Origin: Proteobacteria bacterium UBA4457
GTDB lineage: Bacteria > Pseudomonadota > Gammaproteobacteria > Ga0077536
NCBI GenBank assembly: GCA_002390205.1
Contig: DGOV01000079.1
Coordinates: 1-58,067, forward strand
Direction: 5' to 3'
Length of the DNA: 58,067 nt
The notes beneath the pieces were generated by a model that was not told the DNA's origin, made no database searches, and worked only from the letters and a program-made list of their open reading frames with translations. The translations under genes were made by a program, and so were the position numbers. Below are positions 25,261-33,361 of the stretch, piece after piece. Positions within the stretch are counted from its first letter, which is position 1. Every line of letters starts with the position of its first letter.

Positions 25261-26546
25261 CTCTTATTCTGTTCTCTTAGTACCGCTCGATAACCGATGT
25301 CTTTGCGGAAAAATTTTCCAGACCAATTTATATGACCCGCTCGAACGTAAGCTTGCTCCTGAGCCGCCTCAACAGAGGAGCCCAAGCCAACCACACACAA
25401 GACTCTACCTCCCGAAGTAACACATCCCACTTCGTTGAGTTTGGTCCCCGCATGAAAAACTTTTGTATTAGGTGTTTCGTTCTCTAATCCCGAAATAACG
25501 TCACCTTTCGAATAGTCAAAAGGGTAACCGCCTGCCGCCATAACTACACCTAAAGCAGCTCGAGAATCCCATTCTAATTCAACCTTGTTGGCATCACCTT
25601 GTAATACTTGAAGGCAAGACTCTACAAGGTCTGAGAGTAACCGGCACATGATTGGTTGTGTTTCGGGATCACCAAAACGACAATTAAATTCTAGTACCTT
25701 CGGCACTTTGTCAGCACCAATCATAAGACCGGCATATAAGAACCCTTTATAGGGACGACCATCCTGCTGCATTCCTTTTAATGTAGGCAGGACAACAGTA
25801 CGAATTATTTCTTGCTCCATCTCATCGTCAATAATCGGCGCCGGAGAATATGCCCCCATCCCTCCGGTATTGGGTCCTTTATCGCCTTCATCTCGAGCCT
25901 TATGATCTTGTGACGACGCGAAAGGGACAGCGGTAATGCCGTCCGTCATACAAATGAAACTGGCTTCTTCCCCTGTCAGAAATTCCTCTACAACGATTTT
26001 CGCGCCCGCATCTCCGAAAGCATTTTCCTCCAACATATCATGAGCAGCCTTAAGAGCCTGGTCTCTGGTGGTAGCCACCACTACTCCTTTGCCAGCGGCC
26101 AAGCCATCAGCCTTCACAACGACAGGAATAGGAACGCTATTTATGTAATCTACGGCACTATCTATATCAACAAACACTTCGTAGTCCCCAGATGGGATCC
26201 CATAGCGTTTTAAAAAATCCTTGGTGTAAGATTTAGAGGCTTCTAAAATCGCTGCCTGTTTCGTTGGCCCGAAACAAAGTAGGCCTGAGGCTTCAAAGGA
26301 ATCTACAACCCCAGCCGCCAAGGGCGCCTCAGGACCAACGATAGTAAGGTCTATCTTTTCGGTCTGCGCAAAATCCACGAGCAAACTAGTTTCATCTGCT
26401 TCAATTGCAACATTCTTTACCAGCTTTTCATAACCAGTCCCAGGATTGCCGGGAGCACAAAAAACGACCTCTACTAACGGTGATTGCGCGCACTTCCATG
26501 ACAGGGCATGCTCTCTTCCGCCGCCGCCGATAATCAATACTTTCAT
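25257..26546 (-). CDS. purD: Phosphoribosylamine-glycine ligase
   Basis: A 429-residue ATP-grasp enzyme for step two of purine synthesis. The N-terminus MKVLIIGGGGREHALSWK, the loop KADGLAAGKGVVVA, VVEEFLTGEEASFICMTDG, SSQDHKARDEGDKGPNTGGMGAYSPAP and EFNCRFGDPETQ are all standard. It is the last gene of the leftward run, 27 bases after purH. The purH-purD pairing is usual in gammaproteobacteria. Confidence 0.98.
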   Translation of the reverse strand: MKVLIIGGGGREHALSWKCAQSPLVEVVFCAPGNPGTGYEKLVKNVAIEADETSLLVDFAQTEKIDLTIVGPEAPLAAGVVDSFEASGLLCFGPTKQAAILEASKSYTKDFLKRYGIPSGDYEVFVDIDSAVDYINSVPIPVVVKADGLAAGKGVVVATTRDQALKAAHDMLEENAFGDAGAKIVVEEFLTGEEASFICMTDGITAVPFASSQDHKARDEGDKGPNTGGMGAYSPAPIIDDEMEQEIIRTVVLPTLKGMQQDGRPYKGFLYAGLMIGADKVPKVLEFNCRFGDPETQPIMCRLLSDLVESCLQVLQGDANKVELEWDSRAALGVVMAAGGYPFDYSKGDVISGLENETPNTKVFHAGTKLNEVGCVTSGGRVLCVVGLGSSVEAAQEQAYVRAGHINWSGKFFRKDIGYRAVLREQNKS

Positions 26547-26573
26547 GTCTTATATTCCAATAGTGTGTATTTT

Positions 26574-28145
26574 CTAATGACGAAAATGCCTCTCTCCAGT
26601 AAAAACCATTGCAATACCGTGCTCATCAGCGGCCTCAATAATCTCGTTATCCCGTATTGAGCCGCCAGGCTGAATGATAGACAGAATGCCATTCTCCGCT
26701 GCGGCATCGATACCATCTCTAAATGGGAAAAATGCATCGGACGCCATGACTGCACCAACAATATTCAGCCCTTCATCTTTGGCTTTTATTGCAGCGATCC
26801 GTGCACTATAAACTCGACTCATCTGTCCCGCACCAATACCTAGTGTTTGCCTGTCCCGCGCATAGATAATTGCATTTGATTTTACGCTAGCCACTACTTT
26901 CCAGGCAAAAAGAAGGTCTTTGACTTCCAATGGAGTAGGCGCTCTTTGAGTAACTAACTTCAATCCCGATTCAGTCATTAGTTGGGCACGATAGTCTCTT
27001 TCTTGGACAAGCAAGCCACCCATCACTCGCTTGTACTCTATTTGGTTGAATGGTTCTTCGGACCAAAATCCTGTCTCTAAAACTCGAATATTTTCTTTTG
27101 CTTTGAATACGTCACGTGCATCAGCTGAAATTTCAGGTGCAATGATGACTTCTACAAATTGTCGCTCAACAATAGTTCTTGCCAAGTCTGCATCAACCAC
27201 TCGATTAAAGGCTAAAATACCTCCAAATGCTGATGTCGGATCTGTCGCAAATGCTAAATCATAGGCTACTGACAAACTACCAGCCTCAGCAACACCGCAA
27301 GGGTTCGCATGTTTAACGATACAACACGCCGGCTCTGTAAATGTCCGTACTGCATCTAGCGCTGCGTCAGTATCTGCGATATTGTTGTAAGAAAGCTTCT
27401 TACCCTGGAGTTGAGCTGCACCAACAACCGTTCCATTCGTTAGATCTTCTTCGCCATAGAAAGCTGCTGTCTGATGAGGGTTTTCCCCATATCGTAAAAC
27501 CTGCTTCCGCGTCAAACTAAGTGTTAGCTTTTGCGGAAATTTTTCTTGCGCAGAGGTGTTTGCGCCAGACAAATATTCGGCGATTGCACTATCGTACTGA
27601 GCCGTATGGTTATAAACCTTAGCAGCCAACTTATAGCGATATTCTTCCGTCACGCCACCATTATTCTCAAGTTGTTGCGCAACCTCAAAATAGTCTTTGG
27701 GGTCACAGACAACAGTGACCGATTGGTGGTTTTTTGCAGCGGCGCGCAACATCGTAGGCCCGCCAATATCAATGTTCTCAATAGCATCCGCAAGAGAGCA
27801 GTCTGCTCTGGCAACTGTCGATTCGAAAGGGTATAAGTTCACCACTACCAGATCAATTGGTTCTATTTGATGATCACGCATAGCATCCTCATCAACCCCT
27901 CTTCTTCCTAAAATTCCACCATGGATTATCGGATGCAGTGTTTTTAAACGCCCTTCCATTAATTCAGGAAAACCGGTTCTTTCTGACACATCCGTAACGG
28001 CTATGCCAGCATTTCTCAGCGCGGTAGCTGTGCCCCCAGTTGATAGAATACCCATTCCGCAATCAACTAAAATTCGTGCAAATCCTTCAATCCCTGTTTT
28101 GTCAGAAACACTGATCAACGCCCAATTCCGATTAGTCTTACTCAT
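26574..28145 (-). CDS. purH: Bifunctional AICAR transformylase/IMP cyclohydrolase
   Basis: A 523-residue enzyme for the last two steps of IMP synthesis. The N-terminal MGS-like cyclohydrolase domain has ALISVSDKTGIEGFAR and GRLKTLHPIIHGGILGRR. The C-terminal formyltransferase domain has LRYGENPHQTAAFY, CCIVKHANPCGVA, and DAFFPFRDGIDAAAENGI. The start overlaps the fis stop by four bases, so coupling with fis is likely. Confidence 0.98.
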   Translation of the reverse strand: MSKTNRNWALISVSDKTGIEGFARILVDCGMGILSTGGTATALRNAGIAVTDVSERTGFPELMEGRLKTLHPIIHGGILGRRGVDEDAMRDHQIEPIDLVVVNLYPFESTVARADCSLADAIENIDIGGPTMLRAAAKNHQSVTVVCDPKDYFEVAQQLENNGGVTEEYRYKLAAKVYNHTAQYDSAIAEYLSGANTSAQEKFPQKLTLSLTRKQVLRYGENPHQTAAFYGEEDLTNGTVVGAAQLQGKKLSYNNIADTDAALDAVRTFTEPACCIVKHANPCGVAEAGSLSVAYDLAFATDPTSAFGGILAFNRVVDADLARTIVERQFVEVIIAPEISADARDVFKAKENIRVLETGFWSEEPFNQIEYKRVMGGLLVQERDYRAQLMTESGLKLVTQRAPTPLEVKDLLFAWKVVASVKSNAIIYARDRQTLGIGAGQMSRVYSARIAAIKAKDEGLNIVGAVMASDAFFPFRDGIDAAAENGILSIIQPGGSIRDNEIIEAADEHGIAMVFTGERHFRH

Positions 28146-28390
28146 TTATTTTTCAAACCATATTTTTGGAGACGCGTTCTCAGCGTTCCTCTATTTATAC
28201 CTAATGTCTTTGCTGCCAGGGACAAATTACCTTTTGATTCTCGCAGAACTATTTCAAGTAACGGCTTTTCCACCTCAACCAACACCATTTCATATAAATC
28301 GACAGGGGGTTCACCGTTTAAGTCTTTGAAATATTGATCTAATGCCGTCGTAACCATCTCTCGGAACGGTATTGGAGAGGTCTCTGTCAC
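28142..28390 (-). CDS. fis: Nucleoid-associated DNA-binding protein Fis
   Basis: An 82-residue homodimeric DNA-bending protein that influences nucleoid structure, rRNA promoters and recombination. The dimerisation half has VTTALDQYFKDLNGEPPVDLYEMVLVEVEKPLL, and the C-terminal helix-turn-helix has NLSLAAKTLGINRGTLRTRLQKYGL, both close to E. coli Fis. The longer ATG frame from 28408 is possible. I prefer the GTG at 28390, because it overlaps the dusB stop as GTGA and has a perfect GGAGGT six bases upstream. dusB-fis is the standard gammaproteobacterial pair. Confidence 0.95.
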   Translation of the reverse strand: MTETSPIPFREMVTTALDQYFKDLNGEPPVDLYEMVLVEVEKPLLEIVLRESKGNLSLAAKTLGINRGTLRTRLQKYGLKNK

Positions 28391-29364
28391 GCTGCGACCT
28401 CCGCACATACATGATTAAAAATACTGTCCAAAAAAACCTGCTGTTCGGCAACATCCAGAATTGCGTTAAACATCTTCCGTAAAATAGGCGCATTAGGAAA
28501 GCAATCTAAGTACCACCCGATATGCTTTCGCGCCATTAGCAAACCTTTTTGCTCCCCATAATGTTCATGGATCCCCTGAAGATGATCGCTCATTACCACA
28601 GCGCGCTCCTCAAGAGTGGGTGCAACCCAGGGACGGTCGTTAATACATGCTTTTACCGACGCAAACAACCAAGGATTTCCTCTGGCAGCTCTGCCGATCA
28701 TAAGGCCATCTATACCAAAATTATCGAACAAATTTTTCGCATCGGCTCCTGACGTAATGTCTCCATTTGCAACCACAGGTATGAAAACAGCTTGTTTTAT
28801 AGTAGCAGCCGTCTCGTGCTCAGCGGTTCCGTTGAACTTACAGGCACGTGTTCTGCCATGAACCACGAGACCTGTTATGCCTTCAGACTCAGCTATACGC
28901 GCAATATCAACGGCATTTTTATTTTCTAAGCTCCATCCAGTCCGGATTTTCAACGTTACAGGAACTTGAACAGAGTTCACCACTCGTGCAAGGATTGAGC
29001 TCACTTTCTTAGTGTCTCTCATCAATGCGGATCCAGCAGCTTTTCCGCAAACTTTCTTGGCCGGACAACCCATATTAATATCAATTACGTCCGCACCGTT
29101 ATCTTGCGCAATGCAAGCAGCCTTAGCCATCACTTCAGGATCGGAACCAACCAGTTGAATCACTCGAGGAGAAGCCTCGCCATCCATATTTAGCCTGGCA
29201 CGTGTATTAGGCCGATCCCATAGTTCTAATTTAGAAGCCACCATCTCAGAAACAGCGTAATCTGCACCTAGTTTACGACAGATTTTTCGAAATGGCTTAT
29301 CAGTAATACCTGCCATTGGCGCTAAAGCAATAGCATTTTTTAAATGTGACTTAATAATTTTCAT
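28387..29364 (-). CDS. dusB: tRNA-dihydrouridine synthase B
   Basis: A 325-residue FMN-dependent enzyme that reduces specific uridines in tRNA. AIALAPMAGITDKPFRKICR opens the TIM barrel; DVIDINMGCPAKKVCGKAAGSALM holds the catalytic cysteine; VVHGRTRACKFNG and IPVVANGDI and GLMIGRAARGNPWLF follow. The ATG at 29364 gives the family-typical start, while an ATG at 29406 adds 14 unrelated residues. It lies upstream of fis and after a 170-base gap from prmA, where a dusB-fis promoter is expected. Confidence 0.96.
   Translation of the reverse strand: MKIIKSHLKNAIALAPMAGITDKPFRKICRKLGADYAVSEMVASKLELWDRPNTRARLNMDGEASPRVIQLVGSDPEVMAKAACIAQDNGADVIDINMGCPAKKVCGKAAGSALMRDTKKVSSILARVVNSVQVPVTLKIRTGWSLENKNAVDIARIAESEGITGLVVHGRTRACKFNGTAEHETAATIKQAVFIPVVANGDITSGADAKNLFDNFGIDGLMIGRAARGNPWLFASVKACINDRPWVAPTLEERAVVMSDHLQGIHEHYGEQKGLLMARKHIGWYLDCFPNAPILRKMFNAILDVAEQQVFLDSIFNHVCAEVAA
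28397..28402 (-). promoter_or_regulatory. Ribosome binding site deciding the fis start
   Basis: GGAGGT on the minus strand, six bases before the GTG at 28390 and inside the end of dusB. It is the strongest Shine-Dalgarno sequence I saw in the window. It argues for the 82-residue Fis start rather than the upstream ATG. Confidence 0.75.
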
Positions 29365-29534
29365 TGTTACTAAACAGGAACCCAACTTTTTAAACATCAA
29401 TACCATTTACGTAATCCACAACAGATCCCGCTGACTCGATCAATCACGATGATAGCCATAAAACAGTCTGCCTGAAAGTAGGAATAGCACCATTAATGTA
29501 TTTTTAATAGTCAAGAAGACAATGTCCTAAGCCA

Positions 29535-30401
29535 TCATTTCCTTACTCCTGCTAAAAGGGCCCAACCATTTTGTTCAGAGCATGATGATAATCGAAAGTT
29601 ATTTGAGTACACCTCCTTTATTACCTCTACCTGCGTTCGTAGTAATCCTGACAAAACAATCTCACCACCAGGTTTAATTAATTCCGCAAAAGAACTTTCT
29701 AGTTCGATTAGAGGCTGCATTAAAATATTGGCAATAAGTAAGTCGGCACCACTAGGGATATGGACGGCATCGCTTACGCAAAATACTCTATCTTGTAGTT
29801 TGTTGTCGCAAATATTGCTACTAGAGACAGACAGAGCTAACGGGTCAATATCGATCGCAGTCACAATCTGAGCACCAAAAAGCGCCGCCGCCATGCTTAA
29901 AATACCTGAGCCACAACCATAGTCGACAACGGTGAGATTCGAGAGGGAGACATGGCTCCCAAGCCAATTTAGGCATAATGCGGTAGTCTCATGAGTACCC
30001 GTGCCAAAGGCTTGTCCGGGATCAATAGTAAGGAGGTGTCGAACGTCGGCAGGAGCCTCCAACCAGCTTGGACAAACACAGAGCCCACCAGAAAACCTCA
30101 TAGGAACCCACGAAGACTTCCAACGGTCAAGCCAGCCACAGTCTGTGACCTTTGTTTCAACGATATTAGTAAGGCCTTTCAATTTTCGTAATTCAGTTAC
30201 CGCCAGTGCAGAGGAATCGACCGATTCAAAAAGGGCTCTTACGACACTATTTGTCCAAGACTTGATATTAGAAATTCCTGGCTCGTCAAACATTTCACAA
30301 TCGCCATCAGACTGGGTGATGGAGACGGCCCCAAGTCCCAACAAAGTTGGTTCTATCAGCCCATAGGCATCAGTCTCTAGTTCGAAACTGATTTCATACA
30401 C
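29535..30401 (-). CDS. prmA: Ribosomal protein L11 methyltransferase
   Basis: A 288-residue methyltransferase that trimethylates ribosomal protein L11. The N-terminal substrate-recognition domain includes CGWLDRWKSSWVPMRF. The catalytic domain has LTIDPGQAFGTGTHETTALCLNWL and motif I VVDYGCGSGILSMAAALFGA. DLLIANILMQPLIEL corresponds to the family NILA active-site block. It follows accC by five bases, in the conserved accB-accC-prmA order. Confidence 0.96.
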   Translation of the reverse strand: MYEISFELETDAYGLIEPTLLGLGAVSITQSDGDCEMFDEPGISNIKSWTNSVVRALFESVDSSALAVTELRKLKGLTNIVETKVTDCGWLDRWKSSWVPMRFSGGLCVCPSWLEAPADVRHLLTIDPGQAFGTGTHETTALCLNWLGSHVSLSNLTVVDYGCGSGILSMAAALFGAQIVTAIDIDPLALSVSSSNICDNKLQDRVFCVSDAVHIPSGADLLIANILMQPLIELESSFAELIKPGGEIVLSGLLRTQVEVIKEVYSNNFRLSSCSEQNGWALLAGVRK

Positions 30402-30406
30402 TTTTA

Positions 30407-31750
30407 TTAACCCTTATCAAGAAGTCTTTCTAAGTAGTGGATGTCAGTTCCACCCTTTCGGAAATCCTCATTCGAAAGTAGATCTTGATGGAGAGGTATG
30501 TTTGTTTTTATCCCCTCAAAAACAAATTCCCTCAGAGCGTTCTGAGTTCTAGCTATTGTTTCAAGTCGATCGTCGCCATAGCAGATTAGTTTCCCGATTA
30601 GAGAATCATAGTTTGGTGGGACGGCATAGCCAGAATAAATATGTGAGTCAACCCGAACTCCTCGCCCTCCTGCTGCATGATAAGATTGAATCTTGCCTGG
30701 AGAAGGAAGGAAAGTATAAGGATCCTCTGCATTTATCCTGCACTCAATAGCGTGTCCCACTAACGTGATATCCTTCTGCTCATATGCTAGGGCCTGACCC
30801 GCGGCAATCAAAAGCTGCTGTTTTACTAAATCGATGCCCGTAACCATTTCTGTTACAGGATGTTCGACCTGTATTCGCGTATTCATTTCAATAAAATAAA
30901 AATTGCCGTGTTCGTAGAGAAACTCAAAGGTGCCCGCTCCTCTGTAGTCAATACGTTTACAGGCCTCAGCGCAAAGAGCGCCTAATTCGTTCCGCATTTC
31001 TACAGATATTCCTGGGGCTGGCGCCTCTTCTATTATTTTCTGGTTCCGGCGCTGCATCGAGCAATCTCTTTCTCCTAAATGGATGGCATTGCTAAAATTA
31101 TCCGCAAGAACTTGGATCTCAATATGACGAGGATGCTCTAAATACTTTTCTAAGTAGACACTATCATTATTAAAAGCAGCACTAGCCTCTGCACGCGTGA
31201 GAGCAATAGACTCCAAAAGCGACTTTTCTTCAAACACAGGACGCATGCCTCTGCCACCACCACCACCGGAAGCCTTAATCATTATTGGATACCCTATCTC
31301 TCTTCCTATCGCTAGATTTGCATCCGGATCATCGCCCAGCGCACACCCTGAGCCAGGGACACAAGGGACACCCGCCTCCTTCATTGCTTCAATCGCTGAT
31401 AGCTTGTCGCCCATAATTCTCATTGTCTCAGCTTTCGGCCCAATGAAGACAAAGCCACTGCGCTCCACTTGCTCCGCGAAGTCAGCATCTTCAGATAAAA
31501 ACCCATAACCCGGATGAATGGCATCAACATCAGCTAATTCAGCTGCTGCAATAACACCAGGTGCATTCAAGTAGCTCAAATTAGGCGCCGCTGGGCCAAT
31601 ACAAACAGACTCGTCTGCCAAACGGACGTGCTGCAGATCTCGATCCACGTCCGAATGAACCGCCACAGTTTTAATACCTAATTCACTGCATGCCCTAAGG
31701 ATTCTGAGCGCGATCTCTCCACGATTAGCAATTAATACTTTGTTAAACAT
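30407..31750 (-). CDS. accC: Biotin carboxylase subunit of acetyl-CoA carboxylase
   Basis: A 447-residue ATP-grasp enzyme that carboxylates the biotin on AccB, the first step of fatty-acid synthesis. MFNKVLIANRGEIALRILRAC, the glycine-rich ATP loop ASGGGGGRGMR, HLGERDCSMQRRNQKIIEEAPAP, EFLYEHGNFYFIEMNTRIQVEHPVTE and GHAIECRINAEDP are diagnostic. It lies 15 bases after accB. The cofactor itself would be made by the biotin genes at 53-56.6 kb. Confidence 0.98.
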   Translation of the reverse strand: MFNKVLIANRGEIALRILRACSELGIKTVAVHSDVDRDLQHVRLADESVCIGPAAPNLSYLNAPGVIAAAELADVDAIHPGYGFLSEDADFAEQVERSGFVFIGPKAETMRIMGDKLSAIEAMKEAGVPCVPGSGCALGDDPDANLAIGREIGYPIMIKASGGGGGRGMRPVFEEKSLLESIALTRAEASAAFNNDSVYLEKYLEHPRHIEIQVLADNFSNAIHLGERDCSMQRRNQKIIEEAPAPGISVEMRNELGALCAEACKRIDYRGAGTFEFLYEHGNFYFIEMNTRIQVEHPVTEMVTGIDLVKQQLLIAAGQALAYEQKDITLVGHAIECRINAEDPYTFLPSPGKIQSYHAAGGRGVRVDSHIYSGYAVPPNYDSLIGKLICYGDDRLETIARTQNALREFVFEGIKTNIPLHQDLLSNEDFRKGGTDIHYLERLLDKG

Positions 31751-31765
31751 TCGTTAAAATACCGT

Positions 31766-32206
31766 TTAAGAAATCAAAAATAATGGTTGTCCGTATTCAA
31801 CAGGAGAACCGTTCTGGGCGATAATAGCGACAACTGTGCCAGCTACTTCAGCCTCTATCGGGTTCATTATCTTCATCGCTTCAATAATACAAAGAGTGTC
31901 CCCAATATTAATAGTCTGGCCAACAGCAACGAATGGCCCTGATTCAGGAGACGCCGCAGCGTAAAAAGTACCAACCATCGGGGAGGTGATATGGTTTGAA
32001 GACTCAGTGGGTAACGATTGAGGCGATACCTGAGCATTAACCGCAGGTGCTGCAGCCATCGGGGGAGGCGCTAAGACAGCTGTCTGAACATTAGCTGTTT
32101 GACCTCTGCTGATCCTAACAGACTCTTCACCTTCATGAATCTCAATCTCTGCTATTCCCGATTCCTCGAGCAACTCTATTAACTTTTTTACTTTTCTAAT
32201 ATCCAC
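31766..32206 (-). CDS. accB: Biotin carboxyl carrier protein of acetyl-CoA carboxylase
   Basis: A 146-residue carrier. The N-terminus VDIRKVKKLIELLEESGIAEIEI is typical, a proline/alanine-rich linker follows (about residues 50-75), and the C-terminal biotinyl domain contains IEAMKIMNPIEAE, with biotin on the lysine. I favour the GTG at 32206, with GAGG five bases upstream and an exact family start, over the TTG at 32227. It sits between aroQ and accC. Confidence 0.96.
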   Translation of the reverse strand: MDIRKVKKLIELLEESGIAEIEIHEGEESVRISRGQTANVQTAVLAPPPMAAAPAVNAQVSPQSLPTESSNHITSPMVGTFYAAASPESGPFVAVGQTINIGDTLCIIEAMKIMNPIEAEVAGTVVAIIAQNGSPVEYGQPLFLIS

Positions 32207-32264
32207 TTGATCCTCGCTATAACTCAACTCAAAATATTTACGTATATAAAACTATCCACTCGCT

Positions 32265-32702
32265 CTAACTGAGCTGCTCAGCAGCCGCTTGCAGCGCTAG
32301 TTCGTATCCATGAGCACCGAAACCAGAAATGACACCAACAGCGATATCAGAAAGATAAGACTGGTGGCGAAAAGATTCACGCGAAAAAATATTAGATAAA
32401 TGCACTTCTATGAACGGGATTTCTGTTCCTAAAAATGCATCTCTTATCGCAACACTTGTGTGCGTATAAGCCCCAGGGTTAATGACAATAAAATCAACAC
32501 CATCTAACTTAGCCTGATGCACACGGTTAACTAATTCACCTTCAATGTTACTTTGGTAAGTTGTTAGGGCTAAGCTCAACCTACTAGCTTTATCTGCCAT
32601 AAGATCATTCAGGTCGCTAAGTGACAACTGCCCATATACCTCAGGCTCTCTTTGCCCCAGTAGATTTAAATTCGGTCCATTTAAAAACAGCACCCTATGC
32701 AA
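32265..32702 (-). CDS. aroQ: Type II 3-dehydroquinate dehydratase
   Basis: A 145-residue enzyme for step three of the shikimate pathway. FLNGPNLNLLGQREPEVYG carries the active-site lid tyrosine and arginine, INPGAYTHTSVAIRDA follows, and FIEVHLSNIFSRESFRHQSY holds the conserved histidine. The start is probably the TTG at 32702, preceded by GGGAG; a GTG nine bases inside is the alternative. The aroQ-accB-accC order is conserved in gammaproteobacteria. Confidence 0.95.
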   Translation of the reverse strand: MHRVLFLNGPNLNLLGQREPEVYGQLSLSDLNDLMADKASRLSLALTTYQSNIEGELVNRVHQAKLDGVDFIVINPGAYTHTSVAIRDAFLGTEIPFIEVHLSNIFSRESFRHQSYLSDIAVGVISGFGAHGYELALQAAAEQLS

Positions 32703-32794
32703 AAAAAACTCCCTCTACAATCTCGTCTTGAAAGTGGCATATATTAGCATACTCCACTGATTTTGAAAAACACGTTTATAGAATATAGACTAAG

Positions 32795-33361
32795 TTAGCG
32801 ACTTATTTGCAGATTTTCCATTATTTTCACCAGTTCTTTTTCTGCATCAAGCTGTTCCCACTCACCCATATGACTGTAAAGCAACCCGCCATCTCGAGAC
32901 AAGACCACTGTAAACGGAAGCGCGCCTATCTCGTTCCCTAAAACTTCCATGAAACGCACGACATCGGCATCGCCAATGAGCAATGGGTAGTTGACGTCTG
33001 TTGTTTCTTTAAATTCTCGCACAGCGACCTCAGAGTCTAATGCAACGCCAATAAATTGTAGGCCATTTTTCCTATACTTCTCCTGAAGCATGGTAAATAG
33101 CGGGATCTCTCTCAAGCAAGGAGGGCACCAAGTAGCCCAAAAGTTAATAACTACAACATCGTTTACCCATGATAACAGCGGCCTCTTATCTCCCTTCAGA
33201 TCTTGAAATTCCCACTCTAAGATCTGGCGCTCTTCTCGAGAAGACGTCTGGATTTCCTCTCGGTCATCTCTGCTTGGAAGCTGATCTGACGATATAAGAT
33301 AACCGGCAAGGCCAAACAGACCTGCTAAAAATCCTAGCAAAAGATAGTGCTTAATTCTCAC
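32795..33361 (-). CDS. Membrane-anchored TlpA-like thioredoxin
   Basis: A 188-residue thiol-disulfide protein. An N-terminal membrane anchor (about residues 5-25) is followed by a thioredoxin fold facing the periplasm. The active site is FWATWCPPCLREIP, a CPPC of the TlpA/ResA type, and GALPFTVVLSRDG includes the expected cis-proline. The start overlaps the dsbD end by 11 bases, so it is probably co-expressed with DsbD and may receive reducing power from it, for example for cytochrome c maturation. Confidence 0.9.
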   Translation of the reverse strand: MRIKHYLLLGFLAGLFGLAGYLISSDQLPSRDDREEIQTSSREERQILEWEFQDLKGDKRPLLSWVNDVVVINFWATWCPPCLREIPLFTMLQEKYRKNGLQFIGVALDSEVAVREFKETTDVNYPLLIGDADVVRFMEVLGNEIGALPFTVVLSRDGGLLYSHMGEWEQLDAEKELVKIMENLQISR

